Of a stretch of DNA of 64,000 nucleotides, positions 35,427 to 47,487 are shown in pieces. The stretch spans positions 25,657 through 89,656 of the forward strand of contig JAANBB010000134.1 of assembly GCA_014621425.1 (NCBI GenBank). Direction: 5' to 3'. The notes below the pieces were generated by a model. The model did not search any database, was not told where the DNA came from, and saw only the letters and a program-made list of their open reading frames with translations. Each line of letters begins with the position of its first letter. Position 1 is the first letter of the stretch. Origin of the DNA: Cylindrodendrum hubeiense. Its lineage: Eukaryota; Ascomycota; Sordariomycetes; Hypocreales; Nectriaceae. The translations under genes were made by a program, and so were the position numbers.

Positions 35427-38400
35427 CTTGAAGGTGGTACTAGTTGAACGAGTGACTAGGAGTAAAGACTGAAGAAAGCAAGCTCTCGGAGATGTAAGCG
35501 AAGGAATCGAGGCTGTTGTTGTTGTTGTGAGTGGTGAGGAAAGAAATTGTTGATTTGAAGGATCCAAGGTCTTCTTTTATACATCATGAGCTCTCCCTTT
35601 GCCGTTTCTCCCCACACAACAGTTAGTAGGGCTCCCTCGGCCCAGCCGGTAGTTCCAAGCCCTCGACGAATGCACTGAGCACCGCTATCGAAAGCCAACA
35701 TGCTGGACGCCGAGGAAGGTTGAGACACTGCCACCCTCGTGTCGACGGCCAAGAATGCATCCTGCCTGGTGTTGGTCCATTCGCCCCTAGCATGTCTCAC
35801 CGCACAATCTGAGCGGCCTCTCACCTCGGGCGCCTTGAGGAATTCCCCCTCGTACAGGACTCGACAGCGCTTCGTTCGTTAAGATTGCGCTGAATTCCAG
35901 AAAGGCAGTTCCCAGCCCCGTAGGGAGTCGATACGATGCAGGGCAAAGCTGGGCCAGGAGTCGGAGCCTCTCCGAGCCCGTCGGGAACGAGGAGCCGGTT
36001 CACTGAGACTTCTTGGTGCAGCCCAGTCATCGAGTTCGGAGCATCCCTCCGCATTAGCTTTTACCCACTTAGTCAAAATGACCCTGCTCAATGTCAGATT
36101 CTTGTCATGCCCAGAGCGATCTAATCGGCCCATCGCCCAGCCGGCACATCGGCCCATCCAAAAGGCTGAGGCTCTGGTGGAGTTACTCCTGGCAGCTTCT
36201 TCGGCATCCCTCAACACAATTTAGCAGTCTTAGATAAAAACAGCTCCACGCAGGTCCAGGGTTAGCTTAGACTGCGGTTCCTATGAGCGGTATGTGCCCT
36301 CGGCGCATGCTTGCAAAGATAGCCCACAGAGGGGGCTCCTGACATGTGTAACCGCCATCCAACGCATGAGTACCGCGTTCCCTTACATATGCACTAGCTA
36401 GCATCCACTTGGATGACTTCATGTCAGTTTATGCCAGTATATGTTCAGTCCCGGCTTAACCAGGACTTCCCAGTGTGTAGAACTCTCATCAACATTCAAG
36501 ATCACAGTATCTGTATTGTCTACACTCCTTTTCGGAAAATGAGACCAGTTACCGCGCCCACGAGGTAGCATGCAGACAAACTGGGCAGATCCAGAAAATA
36601 GACGTCATGATCTGCCACTCCTCTGCAGGGCGAGGGCCCAGGCGCACGCAGTATGGAGTATGGTGGACCGTGTGGGACTGAACTAGTCCATACAGCCTTC
36701 TAATTAGCCTTCCTTCACCACGCCCACATGGTTGAAACAGAATATCTGGGGAATATTTAGATGAAGGCTTTTGATAGGGCTGGAAGGTGGTAGCGAGAAG
36801 GGGGGAAGTTGAGAGGAGGAGATGTGTTTGTCTTTCCAAAGTAAGACATGCCCACCAATCACAAGTTTTCATGGGCCGGCAACTCTTCCGCGGCAGGTGA
36901 CAGTAGTGGGGCTTCAACCCGTCGGTGAGTTGGTGGTGTATAGGGTAGCCAGGACACCAACACCTCTACAACTCTGTGAACCATTCATACGATCTTCTGT
37001 AATTCGGGATTCATAATACAAATTCTATGTTGGCTTAACAAACTAGTATATTGATATTCTTTAGTCAGGCTTCACCATGGTGTTGTGATGACGTTCGCGA
37101 TACTTGAATTTCCTTCACTCAAAACAGTAATCCGACCACATTCATGCTTTTCTATGGTTGGGTGGAAATACAGGTCACCACTATCAAGAACACCACCTGT
37201 TCATTATTTATGCACTGGTAAAAAGCCAACTTTCGTTTAGTCTAGTATCCTTGTACTCTACGATCATAAGTCATGTTACAGAATCGGGAGATCGCCAGCA
37301 ATAGACTCTAGCTAGATTTCAACGATACGACACGCCCATTTTCACTCTACCACGAGATTCATCACAAAACAAACTCTCCAGTCAAACCAACGAGAATACG
37401 GATATCAATCTGGGAAGAACTACCCTCCCCAGTCTCACTGGCCCAGGTTGTAGTCATAGCCTCACCTTGCAGCCTAGCTTACATTGCCATCTGTCTTCGG
37501 CAGCAGTTGCCAAGTTCTCTTCTACCCATGTCGCCCCTAATACATGCAACATGATTCCCAATCCAGCCAAATAACTCCCATCCCCTGGACTACCATTCAC
37601 CAGCAAAACATGGCGATCAACAAAGCAAACGGCTGATCTGAATGACTCTCAGCCTGATTACAATCGAGGAAACCGCCCTCCACCCTTGACTGATGTTTGT
37701 TTGTTTTTCCGCCCCTGGGGATCATTGTTGTGGTAAACAAGCTGCACCCTCGCTTATTTTACGAAAGTGGAAGGGATCGAAGATCAAAGCCACTAAATCG
37801 GTGGAACCTGAATCACTCAAGCCATCGCGTGGAACTTGACGACGGGAATAAATCCAGAGTTGGAATGCAGCGCGACCCTCCGCCACGGCCCACCTTCTCC
37901 CGAGGCCTACCAAATCACGACTCAGTCATATGTCTCTCCACACCGCTATCAGTGTCATCGATTTTAGAAAGTTTGGTAACTCACCAAGAATCACTCGTGG
38001 TGGCTGGAGGAGAGGTATTCCATCGTACCCACGAAGGAGGCTCGCGAGGGAACCAGCAGTGGATAGTCATTCCATCTCGCCCTAGAATCGCTAAACCAAC
38101 CTTGCTTTTTGACCTGATGAATGTAGTTCAAAGTAAGAAACGGGTTCTGGCATGTCTCACCTTCAAGCGCCTCTAAAGGGACGGCCATCACTAGTGTCCT
38201 CTCGAATCCCTTGGCTGAGGCAGAAAATGGAGACAAAGGAGGGATGACCCAATTAACAATTCAAACGGTCTATTCCTGCACGGAAAAGTTGCCGGCTTGT
38301 CGTGAGCTGAGCTGCTTGGAATGCTTTCAAGAAGCCATCCAGCCTTCTGGGCATTTCTCGGATCCAGCTGCCGTACTGAGACAACGCTACCACCGGGCCT

Positions 38401-40109
38401 TTCAGCCCGCCAAAATACTTGGGCTGTTAAAAAAGCACTGCTCTCCACCCAAAACTAAAGCATCGCTTACATTCATGATGCCGAGTATTCTGCGCATTGG
38501 TTTTGAGTGGACATCATTCTTCTGCATCTAAGTTAGAAAGCACGGTGGGCATTTCCATCTCCTGACCGGTATTCTCGAGCTTCATGAGGTTAGTTCACGA
38601 GCCCCTGAGACTTAATTTGTCGTATGGGCTCGTCGACGATCGTTGTGCTGTCCAAGATTGCGATATACCCACAATATCAGTGTCAGTTGATCAGTTTTGG
38701 CATTTCTCAGGCTCTATGCTTCGGCCATGCCGCAACCGAGGGAACATCATGTCCTAAGCTAATTTCAGGCTTCATTAAGGGTATGTTCTATCCCTTTAAC
38801 CGTCAGTCAACACATTAAGGGTATTGGCGATATTCCCAGAGAGTCTCAAACCAAGTGCAACCCTGACGTTTCTCTCAACCTCGGCACTTTCTGGCTACCC
38901 AAGTACGCTCATTACGCCAGGTTATGCGATTGGGAGACGGACAGCAACTACATGGCGCCGTGTCATTAATGGGCTACCTATTTTCTACCCTACGATCCCT
39001 CACGTTCTCGTTAACGGTAATCACAAATCGAGCTTGACGTAGAGAGTCTTATCACGGTGTGGCGTGGTCCAGAATGCTGGTTGCCTTGAACCCTGCAGAG
39101 AGTCAAGTTTCGAGTTAACCACCTGGTAACAGGATTGAAGACTACTCGAAATTTGTTTACTTTGGTTGACAATGAGTGGACTATGCCTTGACGCTGCCAA
39201 GTAGTTCAGCATGACTGTGCTCGTATGTCGGTCGACTGATTTGACTCTTGGTGCCATTAGTTGCCTGTCGGCAATCCTGGAGTCTTGGAGAAAAAATGTT
39301 CACGAGCGAGTTGCCGCTCATAAAGTCACCGAACCAAGCGATTGAAGCCGATTGACATGAACCGTGGAATCAAGAACCAGGGCACTGTTCGTGAAAGAGC
39401 CTAAATATTTGAAGAAGTAGGTAAACCGGTTTTCACGCATATGGAATTAAGAAGAATTTCACGACTGCAAATGAAGAAATCGTGTGAGAGAGATGACTCC
39501 AATTGAGTTTAATGCGACAACTCCGCAGGCTGGCCAAATCCCTCGGCAAACAAGAAAGCCAATTGTCCCCGCACATGGACCCACGGAATGCCTTGGTTGG
39601 AGGTGGGGGTAATGACCGCAATGCTCAACTATCATCAGCCCAGTGCGCATCCTTTGGACCATAAAAGGGCAAGGGGGTCGTGGAGCAAAAATCCTCCAAA
39701 CACCTGGCGCGGAGCACTCCTTTCTGCCACTTCCAGTCGAAGGCCGGGTTCGTGCCACGATGCTCAACAGCCGTGCTTCACAGCCGACGATCTGCAGGCG
39801 GGGGAGGGGCAGGGGCGTCGACGATGGAGACTAATTTGCGCGGCAGATTCGTCATTGGAGCGCCGTTTTCTCGGCGCTTCTTAGCTCCGGGGAAGCTTGT
39901 CAATTGATGCGGGACAGTTGCCGTGGGACGTATACAATTGAGAATCAACTGAGGGGTTGTTAATCGTGAGATTTTGTGATCAAGCTCACCCCAAGGCCTG
40001 CCTTGATCCACAGATAAGTAGGATCAATTGATTTAAATCGCTCTGCCCCCCTCTCTGCCCTTCTCAGTCACAACCGAGCAGTGAAGAAAGAGATTCAAGA
40101 TCAGAAATT
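35427..40109. other. 4.7-kb gene desert
   Basis: No gene can be supported. The first few hundred bases are CT-rich on the minus strand and should contain the WSC gene promoter. From 36200 the DNA is mostly A/T-rich with only short frames; the longest (37697-38176, plus, 159 codons) has no domain. Around 38780-38825 the string 'attaagggtat' recurs. The last 200 bp (39900-40109) lead into the MetE-like gene. Confidence 0.5.
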
Positions 40110-41345
40110 ATGGGTGTCACCAAGCTGCCGTTCCACGCCGACCACATCGGCTCGCTTATTCGACCCGAGGCTCTCGCCCAGATCCAGGAACAGGCCGATG
40201 CCGGACAAGTCTCGCCCGAGCAGCTCCTCGCCGCGCAAAAGGCTGCCATTGCCGACATTGTCAAGAAGCAGCAGGACCATGGCGTGCGGGCTCTGTCGTC
40301 CGGCGAGTTCGACCGCAAGTACTACTTCTCGGGCTTCTTTGAGAAGCTCGAAGGCTTCAGGGAAGTGAGCCCCGTGCCGTGGGAGCTGGCCCGCATCTCG
40401 GCGCCGCCCATTGCCGCGCTCAAGAAGGCTGGCAAGCAGTACCCCATGGCCGCCGTGTGCGAGGGCAAGATCAAGTACGCCAAGAGCCCGTACCTGGACA
40501 ACTGGAAGCTGCTGCGAGACTGCGTGCCGCGCGAGCAGTGGTCCGAGTGCAAGTTCACGATGCCGCCTCCATGCTACTTCCACCTGCGACTGGCGTCGGG
40601 CAAGTGCTACAACGCCGAGGCCTATGCGAACGACGACGAGTTCTTCGCCGACCTGGCCAAGGCTTACCAGCAGGAGCTGAAGACTCTCTATGACGAGGGC
40701 GTGCGCAACATCCAGATCGATGACCCCACGCTGGCCTACTTCTGCTCTGATGATATGCTTGCCGCTCTCAAGAGCGAGGGCGTCGACCCGGACAAGTTGT
40801 TCGAGACGTACCTCAAGGCACACAATGACTGCATTGCCGGTCGTCCCGAGGACCTTCACGTCGGTCTTCATATCTGCAGAGGTTAGTTCCCAATATCCTG
40901 TCTTGGCTGAAGCCGTACTCACACCGTTACAGGCAACTTCTCCAAGTCGATGCACTTTAGCGAGGGTTCTTATGAGAAGATTGCCGAGAAGTTTTTCACC
41001 ACCCTCAACTACGATACCTTCTTCCTCGAGTACGACAACACGCGATCCGGCGGTTTTGAGCCGCTCCGCTTCCTGCCCAAGCACAAGAACGTGGTCCTCG
41101 GCGTGGTCACCACCAAGGACCCCGAGCTGGAGGACAAGGAGGTCATCAAGAGCCGCGTGCTCGAGGCGGCCCAGATCATCGCCGCCGGCCAAGGCCGCAG
41201 CGCCAAGGAGGCCATGTCGCAGATCGGCATCAGCCCCCAGTGCGGTTTCGCCAGTGTGGCCGTGGGCGCCGAAGGCATGACTGAGGACAAGATGTTTGCC
41301 AAGCTGAAGCTGGTCGACGATGTTGCTCGGGATCTCTGGGCCTGA
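40110..41345 (+). CDS. MetE-like cobalamin-independent methyltransferase, short form
   Basis: Two exons: 40110-40881 and 40933-41345, 394 aa; the 51-nt intron has donor gttagt and acceptor ttacag. The protein corresponds to the C-terminal catalytic barrel of vitamin-B12-independent methionine synthase (UROD/MetE-like fold) and lacks the N-terminal half of the 760-aa enzyme. Zinc ligands are visible: His254 and Cys256 in GLHICRGNFS, Glu290 in FFLEYDN, and Cys361 in SPQCGFAS. These align with His641, Cys643, Glu665 and Cys726 of E. coli MetE. The start motif PFHADHIGSLIRP resembles the barrel start of such proteins. Because it lacks the N-terminal barrel, it may use a methyl donor or thiol acceptor other than methyl-tetrahydropteroyl-triglutamate and homocysteine; this is inference. 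High GC3 suggests good expression. Confidence 0.88.
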
Positions 41346-41747
41346 GAGGGAATGCCGGGGATGCAAAAAGGAGTAAATAGAACAACCTGGTGTAGGATGA
41401 AGAGAATGCTACATTTCAGGTGCCACCTAGTCGCAACTATCTTGCTAATCTAGGCTTGTTTTACTGACCAACTCTCCGCACCCCGCATCCTTTATGTGCG
41501 GGAACGAGAGGCAGTGATTCACGCCTTGTCTGCCACGTGCCGTACAGGACCCTTCTTTGTTGAGACCAGGCACCAACTATTTATCTACCGTGCTTTTCCC
41601 CGTCTCCTGGATGATGTCACTTGCCGCAACACCCTTCAAGACTAGTCATCCTGCCGCCATTTCTTCATCCTTTAAAAATAAGGCATTGATCCTAAAGCCA
41701 CACCGCAAAGGCCCGACTGCAGTTTTGGCTTTCTATCCACCAGCAAG
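41346..41747. other. Intergenic region
   Basis: About 400 bp holding the 3' end of the MetE-like gene and the promoter of the next gene; no coding potential seen. Confidence 0.5.
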
Positions 41748-42963
41748 ATGCCGGCACCCACGCACGAGCTAGACGACGATGACAACCTTGAGATGCCGCC
41801 GACCAAGTCTGCCAAGGTCAATCATGCAAGTGAAGCCTCTCTCGGGGACCTCTTCAGGGTCCAGATCTCTCTTTCACCCGCTCGACAGCCCGTGCGGGTG
41901 TGGCAAGGCGAAGGGGGGCGCGAGAGTCCGTAAGTTTGCCCAGATGCCATTAGCACCTCGTGCCATTCCGGCCGCCAGACAGATAACATCCCGCAGAGTA
42001 ATCATCAACCAAGTCACAGAGACGGATGACGCATTCGGGAACTTTCCTTGGCTGGAGCCAATCAACGGACTTGTGCTCGCAAAGGAAGCTTGTGATGCCA
42101 AACTGTGGAGTCCCAACTCTGGATCATGTTTGTCTAAGCTCATCCGAAGGGACATGATCCAATCCCAATTTTACCAGAAGATCGAAGAGCCGACCGTAGA
42201 CATGGCAATGATGGGTCTTGAGCTGTTTGACAAAAATGGCAGGTTGATCCCAGACTTCAGAAAAGGTGGCTCCAGACAAGGTTCGGGGATCTGGAACCGC
42301 GAAGTCGACACCGGCGACATCCTTTTGATCGACGAGTTCCACATCAAGGACAGCCACAACGGATTCATGCTTGGTGACATCCTATTCAACGCCATCCTTG
42401 AAAAGGCCCGGACCAAGAGCCCAAAATTCGTAGTCATCGCCGCGCCCACAGCGTTTGCCCGGGAGAGGACCGAGGGTTCTCTCGAGTAGGACAAGGGCAT
42501 TGCTGTCCGCTTCTGGCGGTCTCTTGGGTTCCGAAGGATCGGCTCCTCATCCTGGTTTGCCTTTGCTAGCGAGGCCAAACACGCTTGTCACCGCCTGGCT
42601 GCCCCCGACGATTACGACCCCCCGGCCCCGCGGATCCCGTTCTGCCCGCCTGGAATAAACGAGCTATTTCGGATGATGGACAATTCAGGAGACGCCGCGT
42701 GTGCGGCAAAGCTCAGGAGGTTATCGGTCCGTCACCATCCGAGCGAGGAGTGTTGGTATGCAACCAACGACAGCGGCGACACTCTCCTGCACGTCGCTTC
42801 CTACAAGGAGAAACGCCTCTGCGTGCAGTGGCTGATGGCAAACCGCCCTTTCTTGGTACATGTGCGCAATGACAAAGGAGAAGTACCCATCAAGTCGATT
42901 GAGCTCTTGAACAGCAAGAAAACAGGTTTGACATTCACTACTGGCGTGTTGTGCCGCTACTGA
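41748..42963 (+). pseudogene. Ankyrin/GNAT-like fungal protein, interrupted by in-frame TAG
   Basis: The ATG at 41748 opens an acidic N-terminus (MPAPTHELDDDD). An intron from 41930 (donor gtaagt) to 41978 (or 41996) joins it to a long frame with SRRVIINQVTETDDAF, FPWLEPINGLVLAKE and DILLIDEFHIKDSHNGFMLG. That section resembles the GNAT-like part of a fungal ankyrin-containing family. At 42487-42489 a TAG stops the frame. Exactly the same frame then continues with RFWRSLGFRRIGSSSWFAFA and an ankyrin-type unit GDTLLHVASYKEKRLCVQWL, down to the TGA at 42961. The continuity argues for a single gene broken by a nonsense mutation. A 60-nt in-frame intron ending at that TAG (42430-42489) would avoid the stop but delete the conserved-looking VVIAAPT strand. 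Family members are usually longer at the C-terminus, so this copy may also be truncated. Confidence 0.6.
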
Positions 42964-43801
42964 TTGCTTCTAGGAAGTTGGGCTCGTTTTTGATAAGTTT
43001 GGACCCTCAGTCTGCGTACTGGTCCACGAATGCGGTTTGCACTCATGTGTGAAGAAGAAAAGTTGATTTGAAGGGAAGGGAACTAATAAGTTCGTTGTTT
43101 GTCGAAATGACACATCAGTTTGTTTGAGCCATCTATGGAGCGGGTCCAGTATCCTGAGCTCGACATCGGGGCTGGGGTGCAAGCAATCGCGTAGGAGTAT
43201 CGGGTTATCGTGGGGATCTGGGGCTAAACCGAACTAATTCATACGTATCAACGCCATTTACTTCCTCCTTCCTCCTTCATATCTCGATCTAGGTAGCTTC
43301 AAAGTCCTCATTCACCCTTTTCCAATCGCACAGCGATCATCGAATCCGACACATGCCGCACCCCGGTGGTTGCCGCTTTCGGATATTAGCCATACTTACC
43401 ACAAGCCACAATTGTCTGACACGAGACGTGCTGTTTGTGTCTACAATTAGAGGCTTCCTTCCGCCTTGGGCTTACACAAAAGGTCTTCCATTCGGGCTGT
43501 GGAGAATGATATGTTATGTAATGGCACCCATTCCGAAATCTGTGTTCACTTAGAGCAATCATTACCCAAAAACAAACTAGTTCTGGTCTCACTAGCCTCT
43601 CAATCATTCTTCATTGTTACTGATCACCCACTCTGCTGCTACAAACTTCACCGCAAATAAGACCGAAGGCCAGGTCGCTGGAGTAGGCCCGACACCAGAA
43701 ACGGGAGGCTGGGCGGGTGTGGAATATGATGGGCGCGTCGCCGCGCAGGAGGTCAAGCTATTTCTATCCCCATTCTCCGAATAACCTGAAATATACCCAC
43801 A
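42964..43801. other. Intergenic region
   Basis: No gene seen. Short frames only. The last 120 bp lead into the monooxygenase ATG. Confidence 0.5.
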
Positions 43802-45372
43802 ATGGGAACGGGTAGACTTCATGTGGTCATCGTTGGGGCCGGCATCGCTGGACTTACATGCGCAATCACCTTGTCTCACTACCCCACAGTTCAAGTCACG
43901 ATCCTTGAGAGAGCCTCGGCATTGGTCGCTGTAAGATCTCAATCGTCCTTGATAAATCGTCCCGTTTTCTTACGTGGAATATAACTAACCGTAGCTGCAA
44001 AGGCCGGCAACGGAATCCAAGTCGCTTGTAATGCATGCCATGTCCTTCGCAGCCTAGGTTTGCTAGACCAGCTCATCGCAAAGTCCAAGGGAACTGCACC
44101 GGGCTCTCTCTCCCTGGATTACGAAAATGGCCAAATATTATTGACGAAGGACTTTGCGCGGTACGAAGAAATCTACGGGGCGCCGTGGCTGTAAGTGCGT
44201 TGCGAGACCTATTCGCCGACAAGTTGCTTATCTGGGTAGGTTCGTTCATCGGGCTGATTACATTGATGTCCTGGTCGATGAGGCAAAGAGATTGGGCGTT
44301 CAGACGAGACTGGGATGTGAGGTTAAGGAGCTGAACATAGGAGCGCCTTGGGTGAGACTCGCCAGCGACGAGATCGTGACGGCAGATGTCATCATTGGGT
44401 GTGATGGTAATTTCCCCCATCATCTTACTCACAGCATCGTCTAACCCTTAAATAGGTATCAACTCCAGCATTCGCACTACTTTATATCCCGATATTCGAC
44501 CGCATCCAACCAACGGCGTTGCCTACCGTGCGTTCATCACTCGCTCTCAACTATCATCCTCCCTCTTTGAGACAATCACCGCCTCTTCCGAATGCCGCTT
44601 CTGGATCGGCCCCCAAGCGCATCTCGTCCTCTACCCCATCCACGGCGGCGAGACTTTCAACCTCGTGCTTGTAATTACAGATGCTAGGCTCAACCGTCGC
44701 TGCGAAAATGGAAATATTCTAGAGTTGGTGAGGGAACACATGGCGGGTTGGAATTCGGTTGTCAAAGGATTGCTGCAGGCTATCCACGAGCTGACAAGGT
44801 TTCCCCTCTACAGTGTAGAAGATCTGCCTTCATTTACAAGTGGGCTTGTGGCTCTTATAGGTGACGCCGCTCACCCGACTGTCCCGTATCTCGGACAAGG
44901 TGCCGCCGTGGCTGTCGAAGATGCTCTCGTCCTCGGCACGCTCCTCGGAAACCTCACACGATACTCGTCCTCACTAGGCAGTGAAAGTCTCAGATCCCGC
45001 ATCCCAACAATTCTACAAACTTATGATGCCATCCAACATCCACGAACTACCACCATCGTCGCTGAGTCGCGACATCAGGGGTACTTTAATCACCTTGCCC
45101 GAGGGCCGGAGCAGCGCGCCCGGGACGTCGAGTTCGCGGCATATGATACGGAGGCGACGGTCAGCGACTGTCCATGGATCGACTCGACCTTTAACCGTGA
45201 ACTGTTGGGGCGAGATACTGAAGCAGTGGCGGTGCGCGAGTTCAGAAGGTTGGTGGCAGAGGGGTTGTTTAATCGGTGGGAGATCGGTGATGGGGATCTC
45301 GTCCCACAGCAAGTCAACATCACAATCAAGAGAAAAAAGAAAATAGTAGCTAGAGAGTTTCAGGCAGTTTAG
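43802..45372 (+). CDS. FAD-dependent monooxygenase (salicylate hydroxylase type)
   Basis: Four exons: 43802-43930, 44003-44190, 44240-44406 and 44456-45372, 466 aa. Intron 1 (72 nt) uses donor gtaaga, branch ctaacc and acceptor gcaaag; choosing the earlier AG (gtag) would break the frame. Introns 2 and 3 are 49 nt each. The FAD dinucleotide fold is VVIVGAGIAGLTCAITL (about 8-24), followed by the loop AGNGIQVACNA. The DG motif is VIIGCDGINSS (about residue 162), and the second flavin motif is GDAAHPTVPYLGQGA (from residue 297). These define group A flavoprotein hydroxylases, which use NAD(P)H and O2 to hydroxylate aromatic or polyketide-like substrates. The substrate cannot be assigned. The C-terminal ~90 residues are polar and end in KRKKKIVAREFQAV. 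No signal peptide. The stop is 16 bp from the minisatellite. Confidence 0.9.
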
Positions 45373-45388
45373 TTGTATTTTCCCATAT

Positions 45389-45628
45389 CATACCTATTCT
45401 GGAGTCATCATACCTATTCTGGACTCATCATACCTATTCTAGACTCGTCTTACCTATTCTGGATTCATCGTACCTATTCTAGACTCATCATGCCTATTCC
45501 GAAGTCATCTCATCTAATCCGAAGTCATCTCATCTAATCCGAAGTCATCGTACCTGTTCAGAAGTCATCATACCTATTCCGAAGTCATCTCATCTAACCC
45601 GAAGCCATCATACCTATTCTGGAGTCAG
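45389..45628. repeat. 20-bp minisatellite, 12 copies
   Basis: Twelve contiguous 20-bp units, the consensus close to catacctattctggagtcat. Two main variants alternate: cat-acctattct-ggact-like in the left half, and ctcatctaatccgaagtcat in the right half. The array starts 16 bp after the monooxygenase stop and ends 7 bp before the stop of the convergent gene, so it makes up nearly the whole intergenic space. Confidence 0.95.
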
Positions 45629-45635
45629 CACTTCC

Positions 45636-46913
45636 CTAGGACTTTCTAAACATCGTGCGCAGCGACATAACCTTTCCCCCAGACCCAGAGCCCTCTCCCG
45701 GCTGCGCCGGCGTCGACATCTGTCGAATGAAGCTCTTGGGGGGCTTCGCCACCTTTTGGTCACACCCGTCGCGGTGGCTAGAGTGCCCGTGCTTCTTCTT
45801 GAAGAAGACGGCATCCTTCACCAGCTCCTGCACCTCGATAACCACGGAGCGGCGGAACATCGGGGCGCATAGCATGTTGACCCATGCATGCTTCAAGTCC
45901 ATGATGGTGTTGACATTGTCCGTGGAGAAGAATTTCGTGATTGCCTCCTCCATGAAGCCTATGGCTGTCAGCACAAGGCTTCCCGACTTCGGCGTCACGT
46001 TCAGCTGTCGCTCGAACTCTCGCGACACATGAGTGAGGTAGTCCTCCAGCCGCAGGAGGCGGGCCATGTCCCGGATTCGGAAGTTCTGGGCTCCGGGAAC
46101 CTGAGTCTTCTCCTCATGAGGCCCGAATAGCCGCGCCCAGAGGTCCAACTTGGTCTTGTACCGCTTGAGACTGATGGCGCACCCGCAGTACATCTTGGGG
46201 CCCTTGCCGCAGGAGTTAACCGCGGTTCTCACAACAAGCTCCAGTCTCTGCAGGCGACGTCTGAACTCCTTGATGTTGCGGAGGGAGAGCTCTGGGGGGT
46301 AGCCAGGTCGGATTTCGGCAATGATTCGTCCCGCGGCAATGTCGGCCATGAGATCAACGGCGTTGCCTGTCTCATTAATGTCGCTGGTGATGGGGTTGGG
46401 CTGCATGCGCATCATGGTGTCCCAGAAAAACTGCAGCTGAAGCCAGAGGCTGTCATACTCGAGCTTAACCTCGTCTTCTAGGCTCTGATCCTTGATTGCA
46501 GCACAGAAGGCGTCGCCGGGGAGGCAGTAGTTCTGGACGGCATATCCGGCGATGGATGAGCGATACTTGCCAATTTCGAACAAGGCTTCGTTCTCCTTGG
46601 TTCCGAACAGGCTAGATCCGTTAGCAATGGTTTCCTCCAGATCTGTCTTCGAGGGGTCGGGCTCAACCAAGTAGGCAGCTTCTCTCTCGGACATGGTCAG
46701 CTGAGTATCTCCCGTGTTTGGCAGCGATCTCGAGTGTGGGTGTCTGTACAGTGACGCAGTTGGCGAATCGACCTCGATGAACTTGCCGGAGGAAGAGCCC
46801 TTGCTATCATCAGACTCAGTACGAGGGATGCCACCAATAGGGGGCGGAGGCGGAGGCACGTCGGGGCATGGCAAAGCCGGTCTGGGGTCGTCCCCGGGTG
46901 TCTTGCCGGACAT
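45636..46913 (-). CDS. Hypothetical protein, 425 aa
   Basis: I do not recognise the family. The start is the first ATG (46913, MSGKTPGDD); the frame upstream has no ATG before 47003. Residues 1-80 are Pro/Ser-rich (CPDVPPPPPPIGG) and probably disordered. Residues about 95-380 look folded and helical: YRSSIAGYAVQNYCLPGDAF, LQFFWDTMMRMQ, IREFRRRLQRLELVVR-like helices and MYCGCAISLKRYKTK. The C-terminal 50 residues are Lys/Ser/Gly-rich and basic (VMSLRTMFRKS). No signal peptide or clear membrane segment is seen. It converges on the monooxygenase gene and diverges from the small membrane-protein gene to its right. Codon usage appears normal for the window, so it is likely a real lineage-restricted gene. 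Confidence 0.7.
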   Translation of the reverse strand: MSGKTPGDDPRPALPCPDVPPPPPPIGGIPRTESDDSKGSSSGKFIEVDSPTASLYRHPHSRSLPNTGDTQLTMSEREAAYLVEPDPSKTDLEETIANGSSLFGTKENEALFEIGKYRSSIAGYAVQNYCLPGDAFCAAIKDQSLEDEVKLEYDSLWLQLQFFWDTMMRMQPNPITSDINETGNAVDLMADIAAGRIIAEIRPGYPPELSLRNIKEFRRRLQRLELVVRTAVNSCGKGPKMYCGCAISLKRYKTKLDLWARLFGPHEEKTQVPGAQNFRIRDMARLLRLEDYLTHVSREFERQLNVTPKSGSLVLTAIGFMEEAITKFFSTDNVNTIMDLKHAWVNMLCAPMFRRSVVIEVQELVKDAVFFKKKHGHSSHRDGCDQKVAKPPKSFIRQMSTPAQPGEGSGSGGKVMSLRTMFRKS

Positions 46914-47487
46914 GTCGAAGAGGCGAGATGGTATCTTTCCTAGTGTTGAGTCTAGGAATAATAGAATTTGGTTGGTTTGGGGGAAATCAAAGTGAGAAAT
47001 CAAAGTGGGATCAGAGGCTGTTTAAGTAGAATTTGCTGCGATGCTGTAATAGTGTTCTAGCGAACAGTGCCCTAAGTTCATCGACGGTGACATTGATCCT
47101 GGCGTCCCAAGTTTATGCTTCATCGGCGGGATGTCGTCCCAACCGCTCATTCACTTTGTTCAGGTACATATTCACCACCGAGAGTGCCTCAACATGACGC
47201 TCAACCTGAAACCAAGAACATAGCCATGTTGGTTGGTTTTTCTCATCACAGAAGCAATTCACTGAGAACAATACATGCGTGTGTACAATTCTCAGTCATG
47301 GAACAGGGATACATCCGCTCCTTTGTCTGCTGTTCCATTGTTCGCACAGGTCATCTTCACCGGCATCAGATTCAGGACCAAACATGTCTACGTCTTTAAA
47401 AGACCTCCAGGCCGCCAATCTGTATCTTCGCATCTTTCCTTTAGAAGTAAATTCCCATCTTCCACATTGCAAATACTGATACCCAAC
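46914..47487. promoter_or_regulatory. Divergent promoter region
   Basis: 574 bp between two divergently oriented ATGs (46913 minus, 47488 plus). The frame of the rightward gene is open back to 47275, but without an ATG in good context. The sequence is otherwise non-coding. Confidence 0.35.

Noticed and set aside
40101..41366. 421-codon open frame on the minus strand
   Set aside because: It is exactly antisense to the MetE-like gene and reads even through its intron. It is a codon-bias shadow with Leu/Gly/Glu-rich composition.
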